This document shows, piece by piece, positions 26,145 to 35,085 of a stretch of 64,000 bases of DNA. Source of the stretch: Deltaproteobacteria bacterium (GTDB lineage: Bacteria > Bdellovibrionota > FAC87 > UBA2466); NCBI GenBank assembly GCA_016196825.1, contig JACPWY010000015.1:26993-90992 (forward strand), given 5' to 3'. The translations under genes and the position numbers were made by a program. Below the pieces are notes generated by a model. The model saw only the letters and a list, made by a program, of their open reading frames with translations. It was not told the DNA's origin and did not search any database. Every line of letters starts with the position of its first letter. Positions within the stretch are counted from its first letter, which is position 1.

Positions 26145-27665
26145 ATGGGACCGAGCGAGCAAAAACCTGAGCATCGGCGGAGTATTTTGGCGGAGGTTGC
26201 GCTTGAGGCTGAGCTGGACGGTGCTAAGGCTCGCCATGCTGAATCCAAAGGCTCGGACCTTTCCTCTTCCCATAAAGATTTGAAAGTCCGTGAAGCTGTG
26301 TCCCTTCAATTGGACACGGCTCCTGCGGAATTCGCCGAGTGGATGGCGGAGATTTCGGCCTTTTCGGATCGTTTTTTGAAATCTTTGAACGATCTTCCTG
26401 CCCATGATCGAGAGTATTCGTTGGGTCGTGTGACAGCGCCTTTTGCCCAAGCCCCCACGCCGTTCGCCACTCTGCTTTCCGAGCTTGAATCCAATGTTCT
26501 GACCAAGGGCATGAATTCAGTCAGCGGCCGGTTCATGTCGTATGTCCCTGGCGGTGGTTTGCCGACGGCGGCGTTGGGGGATTTTTTGGCGGCTTTGACC
26601 AATCGGTACACGGCGAATTATGGCGCGTGTATTCCGGGCGTAGAGATTGAGAATCAGTGTGTGGGTTGGCTGCGGGATTTGGTGGGGATGCCTTTGATGG
26701 CTTGGGGAGTGTTAACGAGTGGTGGGACCTTGGCGGCCCTGACTGCGCTTGTGGCGGCGAGGGATACGCGTGCGGCCGAGGAGTGGCGACGGGGCGTGGT
26801 CTATGTGACTGATCAGGCGCACCATTCGATTGCGAAAGTTTTGAAGACAATTGGTCTGGTGGAAACGCCGGTGCGGGTGGTGGCGGTGGATTCTGAATTC
26901 AGGATGCTCGTGTCGGCTTTGGAAGATCAGATCACGGCCGATCGCCAAGAGGGCCTCAGTCCGTGGATCCTGTGCGCAACGGCCGGGACGACCAACACCG
27001 GCGCAGTCGATCCATTGCAGGAGTTGTCTCAAGTTGCGAAGCGTGAGGGGCTTTGGTTCCACATCGATGCGGCTTATGGCGGGTTTTTTCTGATGGCCGA
27101 TCAGACCGGAGATCTTCTCAAGCCGTTGGGCCTTGCCGATTCCATTGTTCTTGATCCTCACAAAGGCCTGTTCTTGCCGTACGGCATTGGGGCCGTTCTT
27201 GTCCGGGATGGCGCACATCTAAAAAACTCTTTTGCGTTCAATGCGGTATATCTCCATGACCTAGCGGGTGAGGCAGAGCTTTCGCCCTCTGACTTTTCAA
27301 TCGAGGCCACTCGGCACTTTCGGGCGTTGAGGCTTTGGTTGTCTTTGAAAGTTCATGGCACTGAGCGTTTTCGCAATGCTCTTGAAGAAAAGATTCTGCT
27401 GGCGCGTCACGCATACGACCGTCTTTCCAGAATGCCTCTGATCGCCATGGGGCCTTACCCGCAATTGTCGTGCACGACGTTTCGGGTGGAGGGCGGTGAC
27501 CCGCGTACAAGGAACCTTCTAGACCATATCAATCGTCAAAAAGTCTCCGACAACAGCTCCACGCGTCTAGGTGGGAAACTCTTCCTACGACTTTGCATTT
27601 TGAGCTTTCGGACGCATCTCCAGGAAGTCGACGCCGCACTCGACGAAATCGAAAGATTTCGTTAA
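26145..27665 (+). CDS. PLP-dependent group II amino acid decarboxylase
   Basis: A 506-residue cytoplasmic enzyme of the aromatic-L-amino-acid/glutamate decarboxylase superfamily (AADC-like). The PLP lysine is K340 in LDPHKGLFLPYG. D308 in WFHIDAAYGG pairs with the pyridine nitrogen, and the stacking His is in DQAHHSIAK. The substrate-binding region (NYGACIPGVEIENQCVGWL) resembles AADC rather than GadB. Substrate (aromatic or branched amino acid) is unknown. The first 60 residues are a charged extension without family match. It follows the HNH gene by 44 bp with no visible terminator. Confidence 0.9.
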   Translation: MGPSEQKPEHRRSILAEVALEAELDGAKARHAESKGSDLSSSHKDLKVREAVSLQLDTAPAEFAEWMAEISAFSDRFLKSLNDLPAHDREYSLGRVTAPFAQAPTPFATLLSELESNVLTKGMNSVSGRFMSYVPGGGLPTAALGDFLAALTNRYTANYGACIPGVEIENQCVGWLRDLVGMPLMAWGVLTSGGTLAALTALVAARDTRAAEEWRRGVVYVTDQAHHSIAKVLKTIGLVETPVRVVAVDSEFRMLVSALEDQITADRQEGLSPWILCATAGTTNTGAVDPLQELSQVAKREGLWFHIDAAYGGFFLMADQTGDLLKPLGLADSIVLDPHKGLFLPYGIGAVLVRDGAHLKNSFAFNAVYLHDLAGEAELSPSDFSIEATRHFRALRLWLSLKVHGTERFRNALEEKILLARHAYDRLSRMPLIAMGPYPQLSCTTFRVEGGDPRTRNLLDHINRQKVSDNSSTRLGGKLFLRLCILSFRTHLQEVDAALDEIERFR

Positions 27666-27691
27666 CCTTTCCTTTCCCCTAGGAGGTCACC

Positions 27692-29737
27692 ATGCGTTTC
27701 ATCCTGATTCTTTCGTTGATCGTCATGAGTCCCTTCGCGTTGGCCAGGCATAGGAAGGCCAAGGCCCCGAAACCGGCAAACAATCTGGGGGTTGATGTTG
27801 CGGCGATGGATCGAACGGTCAAGGCTTGCGACGATTTTTATCAGTTTGCCTGCGGCGAATGGATTAGGAAGACCGAAATTCCCGCTGGCTATTCGCGTTG
27901 GACGAGGAGCTTTAACGTTCTCAACGATAACAATCTGGCCACTCTGCGAGCGGTTCTTGAAAAATATGGCGAGGGTAAGCTGGAACCCAAGGTGAAGGAC
28001 GCTGAGAAACTGGGGGGCTACTACGCCTCGTGTTCCAAGCTCGAACAGGCGGAGAAGGGCGATAAGCAGGTCTTGCCTGGTCTGCTGGCGGAGGTCGAAA
28101 AGATTCAAAGCAAAGACGAACTTTTTACGAGTTTGGGAAGCTGGCAGAAACAGGGAGTGGGCGGCTTCTTTGGTTTCGGATCAGAACAAGACGCCAAGAA
28201 CTCGACGATGATGATCGGCGTGATTGATCGAGGCGGGATGGGGCTGCCGGAGCGGGAATACTATCTCGACCCCTCAGCGGAAAAGGAAAAGCTTCGTGGC
28301 CTGTATGTTGCTCATGTGGCCAAAATGCTTACGCTCGCCGGTACGCCTGAGAAGCCGGCCAGTGAGCAGGCTGCAATCATCATGAAGATCGAAACCGCGC
28401 TTGCTACCCATGCACTCAAAAAAGAAGACCGGCGCGATCCCAATAAGGTTTACCATCTGATTGGCGTTTCGGGGCTCAAAGAGCTCTCAGCCCCGGTCCC
28501 GTGGGATCGCTTCTTCGCCGCCATCGGCCAGGACAATCTCAAGGGCCTCAATGTGAGTGAGCCGGAATTCTTTAGGGCGCTGGGCACGCTCATCAACGAG
28601 ACGGACCTGGCCGCTCTCAAGACCTACATGCGATGGCATATCATCCATTCGGTTGGGGCCTACCTCGGAAAGCGGTTTGTCGATGAGGATTTCAATTTTT
28701 ATGGCAAGGCCCTCAAAGGCAAGAAAGAGCAGCTCCCTCGGTGGAAGACCTGCGTGGAGGCCACGACTGCGGCTTTGGGCGAGGCGCTGGGCGCGGCCTT
28801 TGTTCAGCTGAAATTCGCCGGAGATAGTAAGGCGGAGGCTCAGCGTCTGATCGGAAACATTCGAGCGGCCTTGGAAACCGATTTCGATCAACTTTCGTGG
28901 ATGGACGATGCCACACGAAAGAAGGCAAAAGAAAAGCTCGCAACGATTGTTTCGAAGATGGGCTACCCGGATCAGTTCCGCGATTACTCCAAAGTGGTGA
29001 TCGATCGCGCACTTTTTGTGAAAAATGAACTCAGCGCGCGCGCCTTTGAATGGGAAAGAGGTCTCAAGAAGATTGGCAAGCCGGTCGATAGGGCTGAGTG
29101 GTTCATGCCTCCTCACATGGTGAATGCGTATTACAATCCAAATCTCAACGAGATCGTGTTTCCCGCGGGGATTTTGCAGACCCCATTCTTCCATTTCGCG
29201 GCGCCCCTTGCGAGTAACTATGGTGGCATCGGGATGGTGATTGGCCACGAGATCACCCATGGCTTCGACGATCAGGGGCGGCAATATGACGCTGAAGGGA
29301 ATCTGAAAGACTGGTGGACCCCGCAATCCAGCCAGGCCTTCGATGAAAAGAAGGCGTGCCTCGTGAAACAGTATGATGGTTTTACAGTCGCGGGCGATGT
29401 TCACCTGAGCGGCGCCTTCACATTGGGTGAAAATATCGCCGATCTGGGTGGTCTCAAGCTCGCCCACGCCGCCTATCTCTTAGCTCGAAAGGGAACAAAG
29501 CCTGCCGGGACCGTTTCGGGCTTGACGGAAGAACAGCAGTTCTTCGTCTCCTTTGCCCAGGGTTGGTGTACGAAATCGACGCCGGAAGATGAGCGGATGC
29601 GAGCCGCAGTGGATCCCCACGCCAACCCTCGTTTCCGAGTGAATGGCGTGGTGCCCAACATGCCGCAATTTCAGACGGCGTTCTCGTGTCAATCCGGCCA
29701 GCCCATGGCCCCTGGGAAACACTGCGCAATCTGGTAA
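27692..29737 (+). CDS. pepO: exported M13 zinc endopeptidase (PepO/neprilysin type)
   Basis: A 681-residue metallopeptidase. RBS TAGGAGGTCACC precedes ATG. The signal peptide is MRFILILSLIVMSPFALA. Residues 25-490 form the large helical lid domain (CDDFYQFACGEWIRKTEIP is the classic N-terminal motif). The zinc site is HEITH at 519-523 with the third ligand in ENIADLGG, and the substrate motif NAYYNP is present. The protein ends HCAIW, the conserved M13 terminal Trp. The family cleaves peptides of up to about 40 residues, here in the periplasm or outside, consistent with a proteolytic or predatory lifestyle (inference). It follows the decarboxylase by 26 bp. Confidence 0.95.
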   Translation: MRFILILSLIVMSPFALARHRKAKAPKPANNLGVDVAAMDRTVKACDDFYQFACGEWIRKTEIPAGYSRWTRSFNVLNDNNLATLRAVLEKYGEGKLEPKVKDAEKLGGYYASCSKLEQAEKGDKQVLPGLLAEVEKIQSKDELFTSLGSWQKQGVGGFFGFGSEQDAKNSTMMIGVIDRGGMGLPEREYYLDPSAEKEKLRGLYVAHVAKMLTLAGTPEKPASEQAAIIMKIETALATHALKKEDRRDPNKVYHLIGVSGLKELSAPVPWDRFFAAIGQDNLKGLNVSEPEFFRALGTLINETDLAALKTYMRWHIIHSVGAYLGKRFVDEDFNFYGKALKGKKEQLPRWKTCVEATTAALGEALGAAFVQLKFAGDSKAEAQRLIGNIRAALETDFDQLSWMDDATRKKAKEKLATIVSKMGYPDQFRDYSKVVIDRALFVKNELSARAFEWERGLKKIGKPVDRAEWFMPPHMVNAYYNPNLNEIVFPAGILQTPFFHFAAPLASNYGGIGMVIGHEITHGFDDQGRQYDAEGNLKDWWTPQSSQAFDEKKACLVKQYDGFTVAGDVHLSGAFTLGENIADLGGLKLAHAAYLLARKGTKPAGTVSGLTEEQQFFVSFAQGWCTKSTPEDERMRAAVDPHANPRFRVNGVVPNMPQFQTAFSCQSGQPMAPGKHCAIW

Positions 29738-29738
29738 A

Positions 29739-29912
29739 CTACCCCACAAACCACAGACGGTGAATGGTGTAGCCATCGTCGATGGGAAGGGCCCATTCGT
29801 CGGGCTCCATCTCACCCTGTCCTGCGCGTGAGGCAACGTCCACGCGTTTCGACGCCTTCGCATGAACGGCCTTACGCGCTTTGCGCCGAGGTTTGGTTTT
29901 TCTTGTCTTCAT
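29739..29912 (-). CDS. small basic protein
   Basis: A 57-residue frame with ATG at 29912 after GGGGGGAGGACGT. The first half is very Lys/Arg-rich (MKTRKTKPRRKARKAVHA), the second half acidic to neutral (MEPDEWALPIDDGYTIHRLW). It could bind nucleic acid. It converges with pepO, sharing only one base of gap. Support is the strong ribosome site and the composition; no homologue is known to me. Confidence 0.5.
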   Translation of the reverse strand: MKTRKTKPRRKARKAVHAKASKRVDVASRAGQGEMEPDEWALPIDDGYTIHRLWFVG

Positions 29913-30005
29913 ACGTCCTCCCCCCAAGTTCAATTGCATTCGCTGGGCCAGGTTTTTTTCGCACAGGGCGGCTCGGGCGTGATGTGATTTGAAACGGTTG
30001 ATGCG

Positions 30006-30839
30006 CTAGGCCACGAGGATCGTGACGAGGGTCGTGAGGAATGCAATGGAAGCGAGTAGCCAAAAGAGATTGAGACGTTCGAGCGTGCGTTCGAAATAGA
30101 TCAGTGAGGGGTTTCGGTGGATCTCGCGGACTCCGCGCCAATAGAAAGTGATGGCGGCTCCCACGACGAGAAACGCCGTCCCCGTCATAAGGTGCTCTAC
30201 GGGTTCGGCCGGAGCGAATGGGAGGAGATCAAAACTATAAAGTAGAACGAGAAGTGCTCCGACTCCCATCGAGAAAAATCCGATCAGCCGCACTCGGTCC
30301 ACGTTGCGTCGGGCAAAGGTCTGCACCTCTTTAATGATCGGATGTGTCGGCGGCGCGAAGCGCTTCGTCGCCAGTAAATTGATCGTGAAAAGGGTGATAA
30401 AGGCTGCAGCGGAGAGCACGTAAACAACGATGAGAATAGTCGACGGAACGATGTACCCGGTGGCGCGCTGAATGAGATACGGGGTGACCGGAAGCAATGA
30501 GGCACCGACGGTAGCGGCGTAGATCAGCCAGAAATCGCCGAGCCGAAAGAGAGCGTGGATGAGACTCTCGTCCTTTTCCGACACCACATAGGCCTTGTCG
30601 AAACGAAAGATCTGAAAGGTCTGGATTCCCAGAAAGAGAAATCCGAGGGCGGCCGCGAGATTGGAGAAAGGGGGCACGGAGTTGTGGGCGCCGAATAGTG
30701 CAAAGGCATGGATGATTTGCCAAACGCCGATCGCGCAGGTGCACCCTGCCACCACTTTAATGAAGTTGATGCTCCAGTAGATGAGCCCCAAGACCTCATT
30801 CTCGCGAGGAGTGTCGCTGGGCAGCACATTGCGGGCCAT
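30006..30839 (-). CDS. polytopic membrane protein
   Basis: A 277-residue protein with about seven hydrophobic segments and a short N-terminal cytoplasmic part (MARNVLPSDTPRENEVLG). No transporter signature or enzymatic motif is visible. Charged loops (RFDKAYVVSEKDES, residues 80-93, and KRFAPPTHPIIKEV, 160-173) separate two groups of helices. The family is not recognised. It is divergent from the small membrane gene at 30939. Confidence 0.7.
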   Translation of the reverse strand: MARNVLPSDTPRENEVLGLIYWSINFIKVVAGCTCAIGVWQIIHAFALFGAHNSVPPFSNLAAALGFLFLGIQTFQIFRFDKAYVVSEKDESLIHALFRLGDFWLIYAATVGASLLPVTPYLIQRATGYIVPSTILIVVYVLSAAAFITLFTINLLATKRFAPPTHPIIKEVQTFARRNVDRVRLIGFFSMGVGALLVLLYSFDLLPFAPAEPVEHLMTGTAFLVVGAAITFYWRGVREIHRNPSLIYFERTLERLNLFWLLASIAFLTTLVTILVA

Positions 30840-30938
30840 AATGGGTCAGTCTATCACGAGTCGGATAGCCCGACGACGGGCTCCCGGCTGGGTGTGCTAT
30901 CATTGTCCTGCAATCCAACTTCATCTCAGGAGAACATC

Positions 30939-31364
30939 ATGATGGCTGACTTCATGCACGGCGTGAATATGAAACGGATGGTGATGGCGATGGTGGCCGT
31001 CTTTTTCACCTACTGGGTCACGAGTATTCTCATCCACGGCGTTTGGCTCGAGCCGATGTACAAAGCAGCTCCGAGTCTGTGGCGCACCGATGCCGACATG
31101 CAACAGCACATGCTGTGGTTAATCCTGGGGCATCTCGTGTTCGCCAAATACTTCACGTACATCTTCGCGAAGGGCTATGAAGGGCGCGGTCTCGGCGAAG
31201 GAGTTCGCTATGGCTTCGTGATGGGGGCCTTGAATGCTGCCGGGTGCTTAATTCAGTACGCCGTCTCTCCGATCTCGGGTCAGATGATTGCCTCGTGGGT
31301 CGGCGGCGGCATTGCACAGGGAATCCTCTGTGGTGTCGTGGTTTCGCTCGTGTATAAGAAGTGA
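30939..31364 (+). CDS. small four-helix membrane protein
   Basis: A 141-residue protein; the ATG at 30939 follows CAGGAGAACATC. Four hydrophobic segments (MVMAMVAVFFTYWVTSILIHG, MLWLILGHLVFAKYFTYIF, YGFVMGALNAAGCLIQYAV, WVGGGIAQGILCGVVVSLVY) match the layout of small DUF1761-like proteins, one of which is also at 43778, though the two share little sequence. Function unknown. It is 50 bp upstream of the copper oxidase gene on the same strand and may share its transcript. Confidence 0.7.
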   Translation: MMADFMHGVNMKRMVMAMVAVFFTYWVTSILIHGVWLEPMYKAAPSLWRTDADMQQHMLWLILGHLVFAKYFTYIFAKGYEGRGLGEGVRYGFVMGALNAAGCLIQYAVSPISGQMIASWVGGGIAQGILCGVVVSLVYKK

Positions 31365-31414
31365 GTAGGCACGAAAGCTCCCTAGTCTGTTGAATCTGGA
31401 GTAGGATAGGGCCG

Positions 31415-33508
31415 ATGAAATCGTTCGCGATTTTTGCTTCGATTTGGCCACTCCTCGCGTGGAGCCAGACCGTCCACTACGACCTCACGGCTCGTCGTCA
31501 ACGCCTGGATATGAGCGGGCGGGGCCCAGTCGATTTTCCGATAGCGATCAACGGTTCGGTGCCGGCGCCCACATTGGAATTTACGGAGGGTGATCAGGCC
31601 GAGATTGTGGTGAAGAACGATCTCCCCGATGAGGAGCTCTCCGTGCACTGGCACGGCCTTCTTCTCCCGAACCCGATGGATGGAGTCCCCTATGTGACCA
31701 CTCCCAGCATCCACAGCGGCGAAAGCCTCACCTATCGATTCCCGCTGAGGCAGAGCGGAACCTATTGGTATCATTCCCACACCGAATATCAGGAGCAGCA
31801 GGGGGTGTATGGCGCCATCGTCATCAAGCCGAAGAAGGAGGTGTTCGCGGCGGCGAAGGATGTGGTGGCCGTGATCAGCGACTGGTCCGATGAACCGGGT
31901 GCTACGATCATAAGGAATTTGAGAAAGGATGGCGACTACTACCTCTATAAGAAGGGAACCATGCGGTCTTATTGGGGCGCTCTTAAGGAGAATTCGCTGG
32001 GAAATTTTCTCTCCAATGAATGGATACGGATGGGCGGGATGGATCTGTCCGACGTAGGTTACGACGCCTTTTTGATCAATGGTCGGCGGGAGAGTCAGCT
32101 GGTCGCCGCCAAAAAAGGGGAGACGGTGCGCGTTCGCCTGATCAACGCGGGGGCCTCGAGCTATTTCCATGTGGGTCTTGCGGGCCTGCCGTTTCGGGTG
32201 ATCGCCGCTGACGGTCTTCCTGTTGTGCCTATCGACGCGCGCGAAATTCTCATGGGGATGGCGGAGACCTATGATCTTGTGTTTCAGCTCCCCGATCAAT
32301 TGAGTTACGAGCTTAGGGCGACGGCCCAGGACGGCACCGGATTTGCGAGCGCGTGGATCGGTGATGGAGAAAAACGCCCGGCTCCCGATCGTGCCCCGCC
32401 GTCTCTTTATGAAAAGATGGAGCACGGTCATCACGGCGGTCATGGTGGCGGCTCTAAGGGTGAGTATGGTGCTCATGGCGGCGTCCCCAGCCATGGTGAA
32501 CACACGACTCATGCTGAGCATGCTTCTCACGCCCAACACATGGGGCATGGCCCCGATTCCGCGATGGGGCCGGTCACTGTGGATCGTTTAGAGAACCCGG
32601 CGCCATCTCAGTTCCCCGCCGATAGCCATTTCACCGAGCTCAAGCTCGTTCTCAACGGTGATATGTTTCGGTACATCTGGCATATCAACGGCCGCGCCAT
32701 TTTTGAAGAGCGCAATATCGAGGTGAAAGAGGGAGACGTTGTTCGTTTCATCTTCGAGAACCAATCGATGATGCATCACCCGATGCATCTGCATGGCCAT
32801 TTTTTCCGAGTGGTCACTGAAGCCGGGCCCACGTCCCCGATCAAACACACCGTCGATGTCCCACCGCACGGAACTCGCGTGATCGAATTTCGAGCCAACG
32901 AGCCGGGCCTGTGGATGCTTCACTGCCACAATCTGTACCACATGCACAGTGGTATGGCCCGAGTGGTGAAATACATGAGCTATGAGCCGCGGACCGAGGT
33001 GCTTCAGCACGCGGCTCACGATCCCCACAACCACGATCACCTCTACACGATGGGTTCACTTGAAGGGGCTAGCAACCACGCCCAGCTCCACTACCGAATT
33101 TCATCGACATGGAACGAAATGGAGCTTCGGCTCGAAGCCCGCGAACGTTCCGGCTGGGACGGTGAAGGTGATCTGTTTCTCAGGCGTTGGATAGGAAACT
33201 ATTTGAGCTTTTTCGCGGGCGCGACAACGGTCGACAGAACCTTCCGCGGCCTTTTAGGCGTGTCCTATCTGTTGCCGTTTCTTCTGAAGACCCAACTGTC
33301 TATCGATACTCAAGGGGAATTTCGGCTCGACCTCGCGAGAAAGTTCCAATGGACCTCGACGATATTCACTGAGGTCGATGTGACGCTCCGACAAACGCTC
33401 GAATCGGAATTCGAGGTGTCGCTCCTCTACGGCCCCGTCTGGTGGTGGGCCGCCGGCCTCATGGTCACGGAGTCCAGTGTGGGCGCCGGGGCGCGAATCC
33501 AATTCTAG
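31415..33508 (+). CDS. CopA-type multicopper oxidase with CopB-like C-terminal domain
   Basis: A 697-residue exported protein. A signal peptide (MKSFAIFASIWPLLAWS) is followed by three cupredoxin domains with all copper motifs: HWHG, WYHSH, HPMHLHGHFF and HCHNLYHMHSGM. A His/Gly/Met-rich insert (about residues 330-385, many HGG, HAEH, HAQH) probably binds extra copper. The oxidase part ends near residue 535. The last 150 residues (LHYRISSTWNEMELRLEARE, then LFLRRWIGNYLSFFAGATT, ending GARIQF) look like the outer-membrane CopB barrel that is usually a separate gene. The enzyme should oxidise Cu(I) in the periplasm. The CopB-like call is by pattern only. Confidence 0.88.
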   Translation: MKSFAIFASIWPLLAWSQTVHYDLTARRQRLDMSGRGPVDFPIAINGSVPAPTLEFTEGDQAEIVVKNDLPDEELSVHWHGLLLPNPMDGVPYVTTPSIHSGESLTYRFPLRQSGTYWYHSHTEYQEQQGVYGAIVIKPKKEVFAAAKDVVAVISDWSDEPGATIIRNLRKDGDYYLYKKGTMRSYWGALKENSLGNFLSNEWIRMGGMDLSDVGYDAFLINGRRESQLVAAKKGETVRVRLINAGASSYFHVGLAGLPFRVIAADGLPVVPIDAREILMGMAETYDLVFQLPDQLSYELRATAQDGTGFASAWIGDGEKRPAPDRAPPSLYEKMEHGHHGGHGGGSKGEYGAHGGVPSHGEHTTHAEHASHAQHMGHGPDSAMGPVTVDRLENPAPSQFPADSHFTELKLVLNGDMFRYIWHINGRAIFEERNIEVKEGDVVRFIFENQSMMHHPMHLHGHFFRVVTEAGPTSPIKHTVDVPPHGTRVIEFRANEPGLWMLHCHNLYHMHSGMARVVKYMSYEPRTEVLQHAAHDPHNHDHLYTMGSLEGASNHAQLHYRISSTWNEMELRLEARERSGWDGEGDLFLRRWIGNYLSFFAGATTVDRTFRGLLGVSYLLPFLLKTQLSIDTQGEFRLDLARKFQWTSTIFTEVDVTLRQTLESEFEVSLLYGPVWWWAAGLMVTESSVGAGARIQF

Positions 33509-33555
33509 GGCAAATACTTCAAAGTGGGTGGGCTCTATGCCTCGAAAAGGCATTG

Positions 33556-33585
33556 TTGGACTCTGGAAGATGAGAGTTCTATAAT
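33556..33585 (+). promoter_or_regulatory. putative sigma-70 promoter
   Basis: TTGGAC (33556-33561), 18-base spacer, TATAAT (33580-33585). Transcription would begin near 33592, at the first bases of the TTG chosen as start of the LamG gene, which would make the mRNA nearly leaderless. This is why the start of that gene is uncertain. Confidence 0.5.
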
Positions 33586-33592
33586 TTTGATC

Positions 33593-35044
33593 TTGGAGCA
33601 TGGGGGACGACATTTTTTTGCGGGCACCCTGTTGGCGCTCCATGCATTTTTCTCGAATGGCTGCAGCACAGATGTTCTTTCAACAACCGCAAACTACACC
33701 GTGAGCGGTTCAGGGACCCAGGTTACTTTCTCGCCGAGCGTTGAACAGAGCGTCGCCATTGGATCAACGCTGACCTACACCGTGACCCCCGACACGGGTT
33801 ACTCGACGTCGACCAGTGTGGGGGGGACCTGCGCCAGCGGGTCTTGGAACGCCAATTCCTACACGACCGGAGTCATTGCCGCCGATTGCACGGTTTCCTT
33901 TTCCGCCTCGATACAAACCTATACCGCGACTCCATCGGCGGATTCTCACACGACGGTGAGCCCCAGTTCGGCTCAAGCGATCAACTACGGAGGCACGGCG
34001 ACTTTTACACTGACGGCGGACACCGGCTACACGCTTAGCTCAGCGGTGGGCGGCACCTGCCCCGGAGGGAGTTTGTCGGGGAGTACTTACACTACGGGTG
34101 CCATTGCGGGCGACTGCACCGTCATCTTCTCTTCGAACCTAATTACGCTCACCGTCACACCGTCGGGCGATGGCCACACGACGGTGAGCCCCAGTGCCGC
34201 GCAAACGGTGAACTATGGGGCGACCCAAAGCTTCTCGCTCACGCCGGACTCGGGCTATGGGCTCAGACCCTTTGCGACGGGGACTTGCCCCAATGGCAGT
34301 TTTTCGGGTTCTACTTACACGACCGGGATCATTATCTCTGATTGCGGTGTCAGCTTTTCATCTACTAACGACTCGCTCGCGACCAATCTTTTGGCTCTGT
34401 GGCATCTCGACGGGACGGCCGGAAGTATTGCTAATGGTTCGACCCTCAGCGACTCATGGGGCACTTACACCGGGACGACCGTTACCTCTGGGTCTAACTT
34501 GAGTTACGCCACGGGGAAATTCGGCACGGGCGTCGTCGAGGCGAGCTCCACCGCCAAAGTCAGCTTTGGCACATCCTTTGGAAATTTCGGGACATCCGAC
34601 TTCACGATTGCGTTCTGGATCAAGACTTCGGCCAGCGGCATTCAGCAGTTTATCAACAAGCGAACCATCTGCGGACACCAAAGCATGTTCAACATCGCGA
34701 TGAACAGCGGCAAATTCACTTTCGAGGTCGACCAAAACACCAGCGGCACGAACTATATTGGTATCACCACCACGCTCACTTATAACGATGGCAATTGGCA
34801 CCATGTCGCGATGGTCAGAAGCACCAAAAACGCCACCATTTATGTCGATGGCACTTCGGTAAAAACCGGCTCGGCTTCAGGAACGGCCAATATCTCGAGC
34901 ACAGTCGATTTTGAAATTGGAAATTTGCCGTGCACCTCACAACCTCTCGTCGGTACTATCGATGAGATCGGAGTCTGGACCCGCGCCCTGACCGACACCG
35001 AGATCTCGACTCTAGCGGCGGCCAGTTCTGCGCTCAATCCCTGA
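33593..35044 (+). CDS. surface protein with InlB-like repeats and LamG domain
   Basis: About 483 residues. The N-terminus (FFAGTLLALHAFFSNGC) looks like a lipoprotein signal, with a poor lipobox. TTG at 33593 is used; GTG at 33524 is an in-frame alternative. Three tandem modules of about 72 residues follow, each with GTCxxGS, YTTG and a DC pair (Cys-paired InlB B-repeat-like 'bacterial repeat' modules). From about residue 260 a LamG/concanavalin-like domain starts (LLALWHLDGTAGSIANGSTL, SDFTIAFWIKTSAS, NDGNWHHVAMVRS, GTIDEIGVWTRALT). It is probably an extracellular adhesin or carbohydrate binder (inference). Confidence 0.82.
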   Translation: MEHGGRHFFAGTLLALHAFFSNGCSTDVLSTTANYTVSGSGTQVTFSPSVEQSVAIGSTLTYTVTPDTGYSTSTSVGGTCASGSWNANSYTTGVIAADCTVSFSASIQTYTATPSADSHTTVSPSSAQAINYGGTATFTLTADTGYTLSSAVGGTCPGGSLSGSTYTTGAIAGDCTVIFSSNLITLTVTPSGDGHTTVSPSAAQTVNYGATQSFSLTPDSGYGLRPFATGTCPNGSFSGSTYTTGIIISDCGVSFSSTNDSLATNLLALWHLDGTAGSIANGSTLSDSWGTYTGTTVTSGSNLSYATGKFGTGVVEASSTAKVSFGTSFGNFGTSDFTIAFWIKTSASGIQQFINKRTICGHQSMFNIAMNSGKFTFEVDQNTSGTNYIGITTTLTYNDGNWHHVAMVRSTKNATIYVDGTSVKTGSASGTANISSTVDFEIGNLPCTSQPLVGTIDEIGVWTRALTDTEISTLAAASSALNP

Positions 35045-35085
35045 GGGGCGGTCGGCTTACCGTAATACTTCTCATGCGATCCGTC

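Noticed and set aside
28487..29467. Minus-strand frame of 326 codons inside pepO
   Set aside because: The M13 motifs on the plus strand are complete, and the antisense translation shows no recognisable domain.
31382..32548. Minus-strand frame of 388 codons inside the copper oxidase
   Set aside because: Copper-ligand motifs prove the plus-strand reading; the antisense frame is low in hydrophobic residues and has no motif.
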